From contig JANXCF010000009.1 of the NCBI GenBank assembly GCA_025059995.1, positions 30,371-94,370 on the forward strand: a stretch of 64,000 nt of DNA. Reading direction: 5' to 3'. A program made the position numbers and the translations under genes. Below, in pieces: positions 28,432 to 36,352 of this stretch. The notes under the pieces are model-generated. The model saw only the letters and a list, made by a program, of their open reading frames with translations. It was not told the origin of the DNA and made no database searches. The stretch is from Leptospiraceae bacterium (GTDB taxonomy: Bacteria; Spirochaetota; Leptospiria; Leptospirales; Leptonemataceae). Positions within the stretch are counted from its first letter, which is position 1. The number at the start of each line of letters is the position of its first letter.

Positions 28432-29379
28432 ATGTCAGTAATCACAATCGCTGAATTAAAAAATGGAAGCCTCAAAAAAATATCAAAGGAATTAGTTTCA
28501 GCTGGAAGAAAACTACAAGATCAAGTTACTGCTATACTTATAAATGGAACAGAACAACATTCCCAAGAACTCTTTCAAGCTGGTGCCGATAACGTAGTCA
28601 AAATCGATGGGAAAGAATACTCAGCGGAAGCATGGGCAAATATAATTACAGCTGTTGCCAAAGAAAAAAGTGCCAAGGTGATTTTAATTCCTCATTCAAT
28701 CCTTGGGAAAGATTATGCTGGTAGAGTCGCTATACAATTAGGAGCAAACATTATTGCTGATGTTGTTGAAATCAAAGGCAATATTGAATCAATCCAAGTA
28801 AAAAAGCCCATTTATTCAGGAAAAGCCTTTGCGAATATCCAAGTTCCTACTCCGATCGTTGTTACAATCCGACCCAATACCCAAGAATTAATAGAAAATT
28901 ATCAAGGTCCGAAAAACTTAGAAGTCAAAGTGATTGATGAAGGTAATGTTAAAGCAAAACTTACAAATATTCAACAAGTTGAAGCAGGAAAGATTCAATT
29001 AACAGAAGCTTCTATTATAGTTTCGGGTGGACGTGGAATAAAAGGACCAGAAAATTGGCCAGTACTTCAAGCATTAGCTGATGTATTGGGTGCTGCCTTA
29101 GGAGCAAGTCGAGCTGCCGTTGATGCAGGATGGATCGATCACAGTCATCAAGTTGGACAAACAGGAAAAACTGTATCCCCTAATCTTTATATTGCTTGTG
29201 GTATTTCGGGAGCTATCCAACATTTAGCAGGGATGGGATCTTCCAAGATCATAGTAGCCATCAACAAGGACCCTGATGCTAATATCTTTAAAGTTGCAAC
29301 TTATGGTGTTGTGGATGACTTATTTAAAGTTGTCCCAGCTATGACTGAAGAAATCAAAAAATTATATGGAATATCATAG
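28432..29379 (+). CDS. etfA: Electron transfer flavoprotein alpha subunit
   Basis: EtfA carries the FAD of the ETF heterodimer. The 315-residue sequence ends with the classical FAD domain: [64 protein letters not shown] and [13 protein letters not shown]. The N-terminal half is the usual nucleotide-binding fold. AGGAGGAAAG is an excellent ribosome site. With etfB it implies beta-oxidation or another ETF-linked pathway, but no ETF dehydrogenase is in the window. A short hairpin begins at its stop codon. Confidence 0.96.
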   Translation: MSVITIAELKNGSLKKISKELVSAGRKLQDQVTAILINGTEQHSQELFQAGADNVVKIDGKEYSAEAWANIITAVAKEKSAKVILIPHSILGKDYAGRVAIQLGANIIADVVEIKGNIESIQVKKPIYSGKAFANIQVPTPIVVTIRPNTQELIENYQGPKNLEVKVIDEGNVKAKLTNIQQVEAGKIQLTEASIIVSGGRGIKGPENWPVLQALADVLGAALGASRAAVDAGWIDHSHQVGQTGKTVSPNLYIACGISGAIQHLAGMGSSKIIVAINKDPDANIFKVATYGVVDDLFKVVPAMTEEIKKLYGIS

Positions 29380-29396
29380 AAGGGATGTTCCCTTCT
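29378..29396 (+). repeat. Intercistronic hairpin between etfA and the LolA-like gene
   Basis: AGAAGGGA (29378-29385) and TCCCTTCT (29389-29396) are a perfect 8-base inverted repeat with a 3-base loop, starting inside the etfA stop codon. No T-run follows, so it may stabilise or process the mRNA rather than end transcription. Confidence 0.55.
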
Positions 29397-29407
29397 TGAA
29401 ATTGAAC

Positions 29408-29962
29408 ATGAGGCGAAAGTTTCTCACATTTTTTCTTATTCTGTTTTTTCCTGTTTATGTAAAGGCAGATGTATTAGAGGAATTGGTTCATCAATTTCAA
29501 TCCTCTACATTTAAGGCTCATTTAGCAATTGAACTTAATCAACAAACTATCAAAGGAGAAATCTATTACCAAAAGGGGAATATCCACTTTCGATTGAATG
29601 ATGGTCGAGTGATTGCCGGAAATGTGAAATCAATCCTTGTGTTTGATCCATCAACAAAGGTAGCAGGAAGACAAGACAGAGAAGAGGGAGGTGGATTAAG
29701 TTGGATCCTAAAATATCCATATAACATCCAGGGCAACAAAGCCATCATAGAACCACCTTCAAAAAAACCTTACGAAAAAATCATTATTACTTGGAATCAT
29801 AATCTATTCCCTACTAACATACAATTCATAAACAAAGATAAAACATTGACTTACCGTTTTTCTCAAATTGTTCTTTTAAATAATATATCATCAAGTATGT
29901 TTTCTTACAAACCACCGGCTGGTTCAAGAACTGTTGACAATCCTCTTAATCTGAGAAATTGA
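29408..29962 (+). CDS. LolA-like outer-membrane lipoprotein carrier
   Basis: A frame open from 29366 overlaps etfA; the ATG at 29408 (MRRKFLTFFLILFFPVYVKA) gives a proper signal peptide and 184 residues. The mature part has the LolA layout: LEELVHQFQSSTFKAHLAIE, then GEIYYQKGNIHFRL, WILKYPYNIQGNKAIIEPP and the C-terminal FSYKPPAGSRTVDNPLNLR. LolA shuttles lipoproteins from the LolCDE transporter to the outer membrane, so a two-membrane envelope is implied. It follows etfA with a hairpin between them and no strong ribosome site. Spirochaetes often carry several LolA-like paralogues, so I leave the symbol empty. Confidence 0.7.
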   Translation: MRRKFLTFFLILFFPVYVKADVLEELVHQFQSSTFKAHLAIELNQQTIKGEIYYQKGNIHFRLNDGRVIAGNVKSILVFDPSTKVAGRQDREEGGGLSWILKYPYNIQGNKAIIEPPSKKPYEKIIITWNHNLFPTNIQFINKDKTLTYRFSQIVLLNNISSSMFSYKPPAGSRTVDNPLNLRN

Positions 29963-30004
29963 TTAACAAAAGAAACATTCCTTTAGTCTAATTTATAGTA
30001 AATT

Positions 30005-31759
30005 ATGAATGAACCTCTAACGAAAACACAAGCCTATAAAATTTTTGGCGAGCTCTACAAAAAACCTCGTCCACCAGAATTGAAAAGTAAAGTCGATGAA
30101 ATTGTTCAAAAATATTCAGATATCTTTGTTCGCATTCAAAAAATCCAAGAATTGGACCTTCAATATCAAAAAGAAAAAGAAAGAAAAAGCTACATTGAAC
30201 AAGATAATCCACCAACTATTGATGTGCCTAAAATCAATGGAAAATTACAAAAAACCAAATCAAAAACAAATTTTCTTAATAGCTTATTCAAAGGTGGTGA
30301 AATACCAAGATGGGGAGAGAGGACAGGAACGTTAATTCATGGTATATTTGGTCTAAATTTAAAATTATCTCCCAACGTAGAACGCAGTTTTAATTTGTTT
30401 GAGGAAAAACAAATTATTGATTTTTTAAAATCCGTTTCTTTTTTTATTCACAAGGGATGGGAAGACTTTCCCCCATCAAAATACAATATCATCATCACTC
30501 TTTATCAGTTTCTTCAAGAATATTTGAAAGTGCCTGTTCTATTCCGAAAGCAAGACCCTGTTTCTGTGATAATACAACAAACATTAAAAATGCAAGTTCT
30601 ATATGCTAATTTACTTCTATTCCCGGATTTGAAAAAGATGCTTGAGGAAGAATTTATAGATTGGCTAAAAAAACAAAAAGAGGTAACTCCTTACTTAGCA
30701 AATACCATTTCTGTATTGAGAATTCTATCAACGTTAGAGAATCGAAGACCAAAGTTTACTGATATTATCTTGTCATTTTATGTTTTGGAAAGAAGAAAAA
30801 TTTTAACATGGCAGGATCTCCTAAAAGAATTAAACATAAGAAAACCTGTAGTTGATAGATATAGAGCACCTGAAAAAATATTGAAGATCATCCATCAAAG
30901 AGTTGAAAAATTAAAACTTGAAATTCAAAAAAGAGAGGAGAAAATCAAAGACATACAATACATAAAAAATAAATACTTTCTTATCAATGAAAATGGAAGA
31001 ATAAACACTGAATTTCTTAATAATATTGTATTTTATGTTTTGCGAAGACAATATGGTGAGCAAAGAATTACAAAAGAATTAATTAAAAACTATATTTCAG
31101 AGCCACATAGATTATTAGGAATTATCACACAAGATTTTGACATAAATTTTGCTAATTTCTTTTCTTCCACCGTAACAATTCAAGATGTAAAAGGTCAAAG
31201 TTTGGATGTAAACATTTTTAAACCAAATGTTTTTAAGAAAGAAATGGAATTATTTTCGGAAATTCTTTCAGAATTGAATGAATTTCTAAAGCAATACAAA
31301 AATGCCCAAATCAATTTCCATAATTTTTATGCAGCAATGAAAAACAAAGGTAGTGATATTATATATCAAAACCTTATTAAGATTGTACTTAAATTCAGCA
31401 CATTTTCTAATCGAATGGTAAATTTTCTAAAAGTCGTTATAGCAAATCACGAAGAAGCAGTAGAATTAGAATCAAAAGGTAAGCTAAAAGAATCAGTTGT
31501 GAGAAGCAAATTCATTCCTATTGAGGAAATAGTAATAGAACCGAGATTTCTACCTTATGCAGACTCAAAAATCATTGCTATTGGAAGAATCAATAATATG
31601 ACCGTCAAAAATGGATTAGAAGAACTGGTGAAAAATCTTTACAATTATCTTTATTTATTCCGAGACCAAAACTTATTACATAATTTATCTTCTGTTACGA
31701 GATTGGAGTCCGAAATCCAATTATATAAGAAAAAGTTATTGCAATATGGAATTGAGTAA
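30005..31759 (+). CDS. Large hypothetical protein, possibly spirochaete-specific
   Basis: I cannot name this 584-residue protein with confidence; its size and texture resemble the spirochaete-restricted DUF5312 proteins, but that is a weak impression. The N-terminus is charged and helical, followed by a Lys/Pro linker (about 55-85) and a conserved-looking FLNSLFKGGEIPRWGERTGT. The middle is helical with Leu/Ile/Lys, and the C-terminal part includes KGSDIIYQNLIKIVLKFS and PRFLPYADSKIIAIGRINN. No signal peptide or membrane helix is visible. There is no Shine-Dalgarno; TATAGT at 29994-29999 is only 5 bases before the ATG, so the mRNA could be leaderless. hfq follows 45 bases later. Confidence 0.6.
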   Translation: MNEPLTKTQAYKIFGELYKKPRPPELKSKVDEIVQKYSDIFVRIQKIQELDLQYQKEKERKSYIEQDNPPTIDVPKINGKLQKTKSKTNFLNSLFKGGEIPRWGERTGTLIHGIFGLNLKLSPNVERSFNLFEEKQIIDFLKSVSFFIHKGWEDFPPSKYNIIITLYQFLQEYLKVPVLFRKQDPVSVIIQQTLKMQVLYANLLLFPDLKKMLEEEFIDWLKKQKEVTPYLANTISVLRILSTLENRRPKFTDIILSFYVLERRKILTWQDLLKELNIRKPVVDRYRAPEKILKIIHQRVEKLKLEIQKREEKIKDIQYIKNKYFLINENGRINTEFLNNIVFYVLRRQYGEQRITKELIKNYISEPHRLLGIITQDFDINFANFFSSTVTIQDVKGQSLDVNIFKPNVFKKEMELFSEILSELNEFLKQYKNAQINFHNFYAAMKNKGSDIIYQNLIKIVLKFSTFSNRMVNFLKVVIANHEEAVELESKGKLKESVVRSKFIPIEEIVIEPRFLPYADSKIIAIGRINNMTVKNGLEELVKNLYNYLYLFRDQNLLHNLSSVTRLESEIQLYKKKLLQYGIE

Positions 31760-31804
31760 AAAACATACCTTATTGAAAGCATCTTAGTCTTTGAGGATCA
31801 AGAA

Positions 31805-32167
31805 ATGCCAAAGAAATTTGGAGCTGTAGAACAAAACCAAGTCATAAGCAAAGCGAGAAAAAGAAGACTTCCTGTTCAAATCTTTCTCAAAAATGGAAAC
31901 ATCATCTTTGGGAAAATCATTCGCTATGATGTCTTTTGTCTTTTAGTAAAAACATCAAAAGCAAATATGATCATTTATAAACATGCCATATCCACAATTA
32001 TACCTCATAAGAAAAAAAAGAAATCCAAAAAAAAGAAAGAAAAACAGCAAAAACAAACCAAAAAAACCATGCCCACCAAAAAAATCATCACTAATAAAAA
32101 CTCCATACATCGATATAAGAAAGAACAAAAAATCAATAAAAAACCTCCCTTAGGTCCTCAAAAATAA
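31805..32167 (+). CDS. hfq: RNA chaperone Hfq with a lysine-rich tail
   Basis: Hfq is the Sm-fold hexamer that pairs small RNAs with mRNAs. The core (about residues 7-67) has Sm1 LPVQIFLKNGNIIFGKIIRY and Sm2 IIYKHAISTIIP, including the Lys59-His60 proximal-site pair. The rim arginine patch is present as RKRR (18-21). Residues 68-120 form an unusual tail with about 22 lysines and almost no acidic residues, unlike the acidic tip of enterobacterial Hfq. A GAGG site precedes the ATG. The glycosyltransferase gene starts 2 bases after its stop. Confidence 0.9.
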   Translation: MPKKFGAVEQNQVISKARKRRLPVQIFLKNGNIIFGKIIRYDVFCLLVKTSKANMIIYKHAISTIIPHKKKKKSKKKKEKQQKQTKKTMPTKKIITNKNSIHRYKKEQKINKKPPLGPQK

Positions 32168-32169
32168 AG

Positions 32170-33273
32170 ATGCCTCACTTGGTTGCGGTTGACGGAAGAC
32201 CTTTAAGTTCTCCTGTTAGTGGTATATCTAGATTAATAAGTAAAATTATTGAAAATTTTGATATGGATTTTGAATTTCATTTGTTTTCTCATCTACCAAT
32301 TCATGATGATTTTAAGTTTTTATTAAAAAAACCCAATGTAGTGTGGCATGAAAATCAATCTCTTTTTAAAAAAGGTGGTTCTTGGTATATCTTTCATTTC
32401 CCTAGGGAAATTCGAAAACTGAAACCCAAAATTTATTGGGGAACTCAACAGACAATTCCTCCTTTTTTGTCAAAAAACATAAAAAAGGTCCTTACAATTT
32501 TAGATTTTGTTTCTTATTATTATCCGGACTCCATGAGAAAGATTGCCCTTTTTCAACAACGACTCCTCATGAGGCAGAGCTTCCAAAAAGCAGATTTTTT
32601 TATTAGTATTTCTCATCAAACTCAAGATGACTTAGTAAAGTTATATCTAAAAAACCATAAGAAACATCTAAAAGTAATCCATTTGGGGTTTGATCCTCCA
32701 AAAGAGTTTTCTAAAGAAATTCCCATTTCTATCAAACAACCCTATATTCTTTCTGTATCCACTATTGAACCACGAAAAAATTATACTACCCTATTAGAAG
32801 CGTATTATCAATATTATCAACAAGAAAAAGAACAAGCCTATAGTTTAGTGATAGTTGGGAAAAGAGGTTGGGAAACTTCGTCTTTTTATAAAAAACTAGA
32901 TGAGTTCACAAAAAAAACCCAATCCATCTATGTTCTTGATAACATTAATGATCAGCAACTATATTCTTTGTATTATCATGCGGCGTTTTTCTGTATGCCT
33001 TCTCTTTACGAAGGTTTTGGTTTGCCGGTATTAGAAGCTCTGAGTTTTCAAAAACATGTTATCCTTTCGGACATACCTTGCTTCAAAGAAATCGCAAAAG
33101 ACTACGGTATATTTCTATCACCTTATGATACAAAAGCTTGGGCAGAAACGATAAAAGACTTTGTTCAACTTCATAGGAATCAAAAGCTTCCACCTGTTAA
33201 CTTCCCTACTGAACTGTGGAGTTGGAAAAAGGTTGCTCAAAACTATAAAGAAGTTTTTAATTCATTGATTTGA
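32170..33273 (+). CDS. Glycosyltransferase family 4 (GT-B)
   Basis: This 367-residue enzyme has the GT4 layout: an N-terminal acceptor domain (VDGRPLSSPVSGISRLI) and a C-terminal nucleotide-sugar domain with YILSVSTIEPRKNYTTLLEA, SLVIVGKRGWETSS and the E-x7-E signature PSLYEGFGLPVLEALSF. FVSIS-type sensing of the acceptor is seen in FFISISHQTQDDLV. Members transfer sugars to lipopolysaccharide, capsule or glycans; the acceptor is unknown. It starts right after hfq and its last 31 bases overlap the convergent bactofilin gene. No membrane segment or signal peptide. Confidence 0.88.
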   Translation: MPHLVAVDGRPLSSPVSGISRLISKIIENFDMDFEFHLFSHLPIHDDFKFLLKKPNVVWHENQSLFKKGGSWYIFHFPREIRKLKPKIYWGTQQTIPPFLSKNIKKVLTILDFVSYYYPDSMRKIALFQQRLLMRQSFQKADFFISISHQTQDDLVKLYLKNHKKHLKVIHLGFDPPKEFSKEIPISIKQPYILSVSTIEPRKNYTTLLEAYYQYYQQEKEQAYSLVIVGKRGWETSSFYKKLDEFTKKTQSIYVLDNINDQQLYSLYYHAAFFCMPSLYEGFGLPVLEALSFQKHVILSDIPCFKEIAKDYGIFLSPYDTKAWAETIKDFVQLHRNQKLPPVNFPTELWSWKKVAQNYKEVFNSLI

Positions 33274-33623
33274 TCTTCAGTTAGCATTTCACAATTACCA
33301 TCGAAAATCACACCTTCGGCAATATACAACCTTGATGTGCGAATGTTTCCAATGATTTTTCCTGTGTTAAGCATTTCGATTTTTTCAAAAGCCTCAATGT
33401 TTCCAATCACTTCGCCTCCTATTATTACTGTGCCTGCTTTGATGTTTGCTTTTAATTTCCCTTTTTCTCCAACAATCAATGTTCCTTTAGAACGGATTTC
33501 TCCTTCAAAATAACCGTTTATCAACAAAGGCTTTTCGAACTCTAATATACCGCTAAAATGCGTTCCCTCTTCAAAAATTGTTTGTATATTGGTATTTTCC
33601 GTCAAAAGGGTTTTCTTTGCCAT
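33243..33623 (-). CDS. Bactofilin (polymer-forming cytoskeletal protein)
   Basis: The 126-residue sequence is a right-handed beta-helix of the bactofilin (DUF583) family. It shows regular short repeats such as FSGILEFEKPLLINGYFEGE, IRSKGTLIVGEKGKLKANIK, AGTVIIGGEVIGNIEAFEKI and NTGKIIGNIRTSRLYIAEG. Bactofilins polymerise without nucleotides and organise cell-shape or polar structures; in spirochaetes they are linked to helical morphology. The N-terminal tail (MAKKTLLTENTNIQTIFEEG) is short and polar, with no membrane anchor. The gene is convergent with the glycosyltransferase, overlapping by 31 bases. Confidence 0.9.
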   Translation of the reverse strand: MAKKTLLTENTNIQTIFEEGTHFSGILEFEKPLLINGYFEGEIRSKGTLIVGEKGKLKANIKAGTVIIGGEVIGNIEAFEKIEMLNTGKIIGNIRTSRLYIAEGVIFDGNCEMLTEDQINELKTSL

Positions 33624-33660
33624 TGATTCAAATTTTTAAAAGGAATGAGAATAGCAAATA

Positions 33661-33879
33661 CTATTTTGTCTTCATAACGAAGACTCCATCCCAATCTTCT
33701 GGTGGAGGATTTTTTATGTATTCTTTGCATCTTTCGATGTAAAGGAGGGATGGTCCATCATTAGGGACAATTTTTAAAGCTTCTTCGAATTCTTTTAGGG
33801 CTTCTTCCCATCTTCGTTTTTTGTATAAAGACAAGGCTTTGTTGTATTGTTCAAGTAAACGTTTTTGAGTTTCCGTCAT
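33661..33879 (-). CDS. Small TPR protein resembling a detached adenylate-cyclase tail
   Basis: With the ATG at 33879 this protein has 72 residues (an ATG at 33912 would overlap the upstream gene). It contains one TPR (YNKALSLYKKRRWEEALKEF) followed by PNDGPSLLYIERCKEYIKNP and PPEDWDGVFVMKTK. That last part is the hallmark C-terminal end of many class III adenylate/guanylate cyclases, which often carry CHASE2 or HAMP domains. Here no cyclase domain is attached. It may interact with such a cyclase or be a remnant. The intact frame and lack of decay suggest a real small gene. It follows the aldo/keto-reductase-like gene by 13 bases. Confidence 0.65.
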   Translation of the reverse strand: MTETQKRLLEQYNKALSLYKKRRWEEALKEFEEALKIVPNDGPSLLYIERCKEYIKNPPPEDWDGVFVMKTK

Positions 33880-33892
33880 AAATTTAAGTTTT

Positions 33893-35353
33893 CTATTTTT
33901 TTGATTTTGCATCAAGGATTTTTTTGTCTGTCAAAGGGAAAGTAAATACTTCCAGCATTTGTTGAACGTAGGACACTTTTCTCATTCCTATCAAAACCGT
34001 TGAAATCCCAAAATTCAATAACAAATAAACAACTTGAAGAGACAAAGGCATCTGACTCAAAACTGGATGAAGTTTTGCTAACGTCCTTTCAATCTTTTCC
34101 ATCTTGAGGTGATTTTTATAGAGAACATACTTCGGCAAATACCCTAAATATGCATTCAAATACTTTATATACATATCAAATATAATTTTTATCTCGGAGT
34201 TTTGAAGTTTATGGATTTCTAAGAAAAACCGAAGCTGAGATACACTTTTACGAATATAATGAGAAATTTCTTTTATGAATTCAAAGACAACTTCAGGGTC
34301 CTCAATACGATCTCGATAAAATTTTAACACCTCATAGGGGGAAAGCTCATCTCGATATTCAAAATATTTAGAAGAAAGTTCTTTTCTAATTAAATCCTCA
34401 AGATAAAGGATTTGTTCTTCTAAAAAAGAAAGATAAGTCTCGGGTTCTTTATCTTGTTCAAAATTCCTTTGGGGTAGTGTTGCAAAACGAAAAACCTTTT
34501 CTTTAAAAATAGCATTAAACGGTCTTTGGGATATGACCCAAAGGTTTTTTTCATTTGCTAAATCAATAAGAGATTTCCCTTGATAGGGAAGATAAGAAGA
34601 CTGAAATCCAGTTTCTAATAAATTGGCAGGAAATTGTAAAACTTTAAAACCTTCTTTGGCAATTTTCATGATTTTAGTAAAATCGAGGAATTCTGGATGA
34701 TTTCGTGGATAAACTAAACCATTTGATGAGATTCCATAATAGCGTATGAGTTTTTGGGATCGTAATTTTTCTAAAAAATCAAAAGCAGACTCTATTTTTT
34801 TCAAAACGACTTTTTCGTCTTCGTGGACTTTCAAAAGCAATTCGGGATTATTTAATAAAAAAACATCCAATGTTCGGAGTTTTAAACGTTTCAAAGAAAG
34901 TTGGATTTGAAGTTCCAAAAAATCAGGATGAATGCAATAATAAAGCCTGTCCCCCAGAAGAAACATGTCTCGAAACTTCTTTTCTGAAAACAATTTGATT
35001 TGCTTCCCTTGATGATAACCGGCTTTTGATATGATAACCACCTCATCTCTTTGGATGCGCTTAGCTTGAAGTAACTCATTTAAGACGTTGCCAATCAGAA
35101 CTTCAGCTCCACCATCAGAAAAATTGCTTGCGGTATCAATCACATTCACTCCACCAAGAATTGCTTCCCTTATGGACTCAAAATGTTCTCTTTTTTGATA
35201 ATGAACTCGGTAAGTGCCAAAACCTATCAATGAAGGAAAAAAATCAAGATGAGGTATCTTTCGAAATAGAGTTGTGTTTTGATATTGTGGGTATCTTTTT
35301 AAGATTTTTTCAAAATAACGTTTAGTGCCCTCCTCAGTAGCATAGTCAGTCAT
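33893..35353 (-). CDS. Aldo/keto-reductase-like protein lacking two catalytic residues
   Basis: Residues 40-330 follow the AKR TIM-barrel: LIGFGTYRVHYQKREHFES, AILGGVNVIDTASNFSDGGA, DEVVIISKAG and, near the C-terminus, LLLNFGISTVLIGMRKVSYV. The catalytic Asp73 and Lys110 are present. The catalytic Tyr position is Phe78 (SNFSDGG), and the His of L-L-H-N-P-E is Asn168 (LLNNPE). The 486 residues are well above the usual 300-330; a helical insertion of about 100 residues lies around 290-400. It may be a pseudoenzyme or have altered chemistry. It lies between the small TPR gene and an unknown gene. Confidence 0.8.
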   Translation of the reverse strand: MTDYATEEGTKRYFEKILKRYPQYQNTTLFRKIPHLDFFPSLIGFGTYRVHYQKREHFESIREAILGGVNVIDTASNFSDGGAEVLIGNVLNELLQAKRIQRDEVVIISKAGYHQGKQIKLFSEKKFRDMFLLGDRLYYCIHPDFLELQIQLSLKRLKLRTLDVFLLNNPELLLKVHEDEKVVLKKIESAFDFLEKLRSQKLIRYYGISSNGLVYPRNHPEFLDFTKIMKIAKEGFKVLQFPANLLETGFQSSYLPYQGKSLIDLANEKNLWVISQRPFNAIFKEKVFRFATLPQRNFEQDKEPETYLSFLEEQILYLEDLIRKELSSKYFEYRDELSPYEVLKFYRDRIEDPEVVFEFIKEISHYIRKSVSQLRFFLEIHKLQNSEIKIIFDMYIKYLNAYLGYLPKYVLYKNHLKMEKIERTLAKLHPVLSQMPLSLQVVYLLLNFGISTVLIGMRKVSYVQQMLEVFTFPLTDKKILDAKSKK

Positions 35354-35363
35354 TGAAATACTT

Positions 35364-36158
35364 TTACTTTTTCTCTAATTCCTTGATACGATTTTGAAAA
35401 TACTGCGCTGTTTCATAACGTTCTTCTAAAATAGCGTAATATTTCTGAAGATACAAATTTGCGAGCTGAAGATTTTGATCCTCTATGGCTTTTTCGAAGT
35501 TGATAATATCAATCTCAGGATGATAGTTTTTGATGAACGTTATATAAGGTTGGTATTTTTCTATTTCTTCTTTAGAAATTACTTTTTGTTTTTTTGAGGG
35601 TCTTCCTCTTTTGTTTTTTTCTTTTTGATTGATGAGTTCTTCTAATGTTTTGAGACTTATTTCTAAGTTTAGGTTTCTTTCGGGATTTGATTTTTTCCTT
35701 TTTTGATTCACTTTTTGGTGAACCCTTTTTTTGTTTAGTGAAATTTGCTCTAAATCAAACAAGAAATCAAAAATGGCAATATCTTGTTCTTGAAATTGCT
35801 TTGCATATTTTTTTTGATAAGCATCCACATACTCTTGAACTACTGAATTAAGCATTTTCATTCTTTTTTTTAAATATTCATCTTCATCTTCATCCTCAGG
35901 CATTCTAAAATCTTCTAATTGAATGACATCACAATTTTCGATAAATTCTATGGTTTGAAAAAACAACTCCTTATCAGGAAAGGTTGAAACAGGAAAAACC
36001 ACAACAGGATAGTTGTAAGAATGAGCTGAGAGTGGACTTACAACAATGTGAACGGCTAAGATCTTTGCTTTTGGGTCAATTGGATTATAACCTTTGACTT
36101 CACTAAAGGCTATCAAATTCCCCGATGGAGAATCTAAATTCCCTTTGATTAATTTCAT
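35364..36158 (-). CDS. Hypothetical protein with an AT-hook and a UVR-like C-terminus
   Basis: I do not recognise this 264-residue protein as a whole. Residues 1-80 look like a small folded domain (AKILAVHIVVSPLSAHSYNY). The middle is charged and low in complexity. KRGRPSKK (183-190) is a good AT-hook, a short minor-groove DNA-binding motif. Residues 228-262 (NLQLANLYLQKYYAILEERY then ETAQYFQNRIKELE) resemble the UVR helical hairpin of UvrB/UvrC and related proteins. Both hints suggest DNA binding or protein contacts near DNA. No Shine-Dalgarno is present; a promoter at 36169-36196 lies so close to the ATG that the mRNA may be near-leaderless. Confidence 0.55.
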   Translation of the reverse strand: MKLIKGNLDSPSGNLIAFSEVKGYNPIDPKAKILAVHIVVSPLSAHSYNYPVVVFPVSTFPDKELFFQTIEFIENCDVIQLEDFRMPEDEDEDEYLKKRMKMLNSVVQEYVDAYQKKYAKQFQEQDIAIFDFLFDLEQISLNKKRVHQKVNQKRKKSNPERNLNLEISLKTLEELINQKEKNKRGRPSKKQKVISKEEIEKYQPYITFIKNYHPEIDIINFEKAIEDQNLQLANLYLQKYYAILEERYETAQYFQNRIKELEKK

Positions 36159-36168
36159 ACGTTCTACT

Positions 36169-36196
36169 AATTTATATTACGGAAATGAATAGTCAA
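36169..36196 (-). promoter_or_regulatory. Probable near-leaderless promoter of the AT-hook gene
   Basis: On the minus strand TTGACT (36191-36196), a 16-base spacer and TAAATT (36169-36174) lie only 10 bases before the ATG at 36158. Transcription would start about 3 bases ahead of the codon. No ribosome site is visible. Confidence 0.45.
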
Positions 36197-36352
36197 GACT
36201 TTTCATAAAAGCGAAAATTTTAAATCTATAGGTTTTGATTTTTTAGGTTTAAATTTTTGAAAAAAACGACTAAATAATTCACTCCATTATCTTTTAGATA
36301 AAAATTATATTTTTTCTTGACGAATAATCTTACGTTCTTTTTTTTTCTTTTA

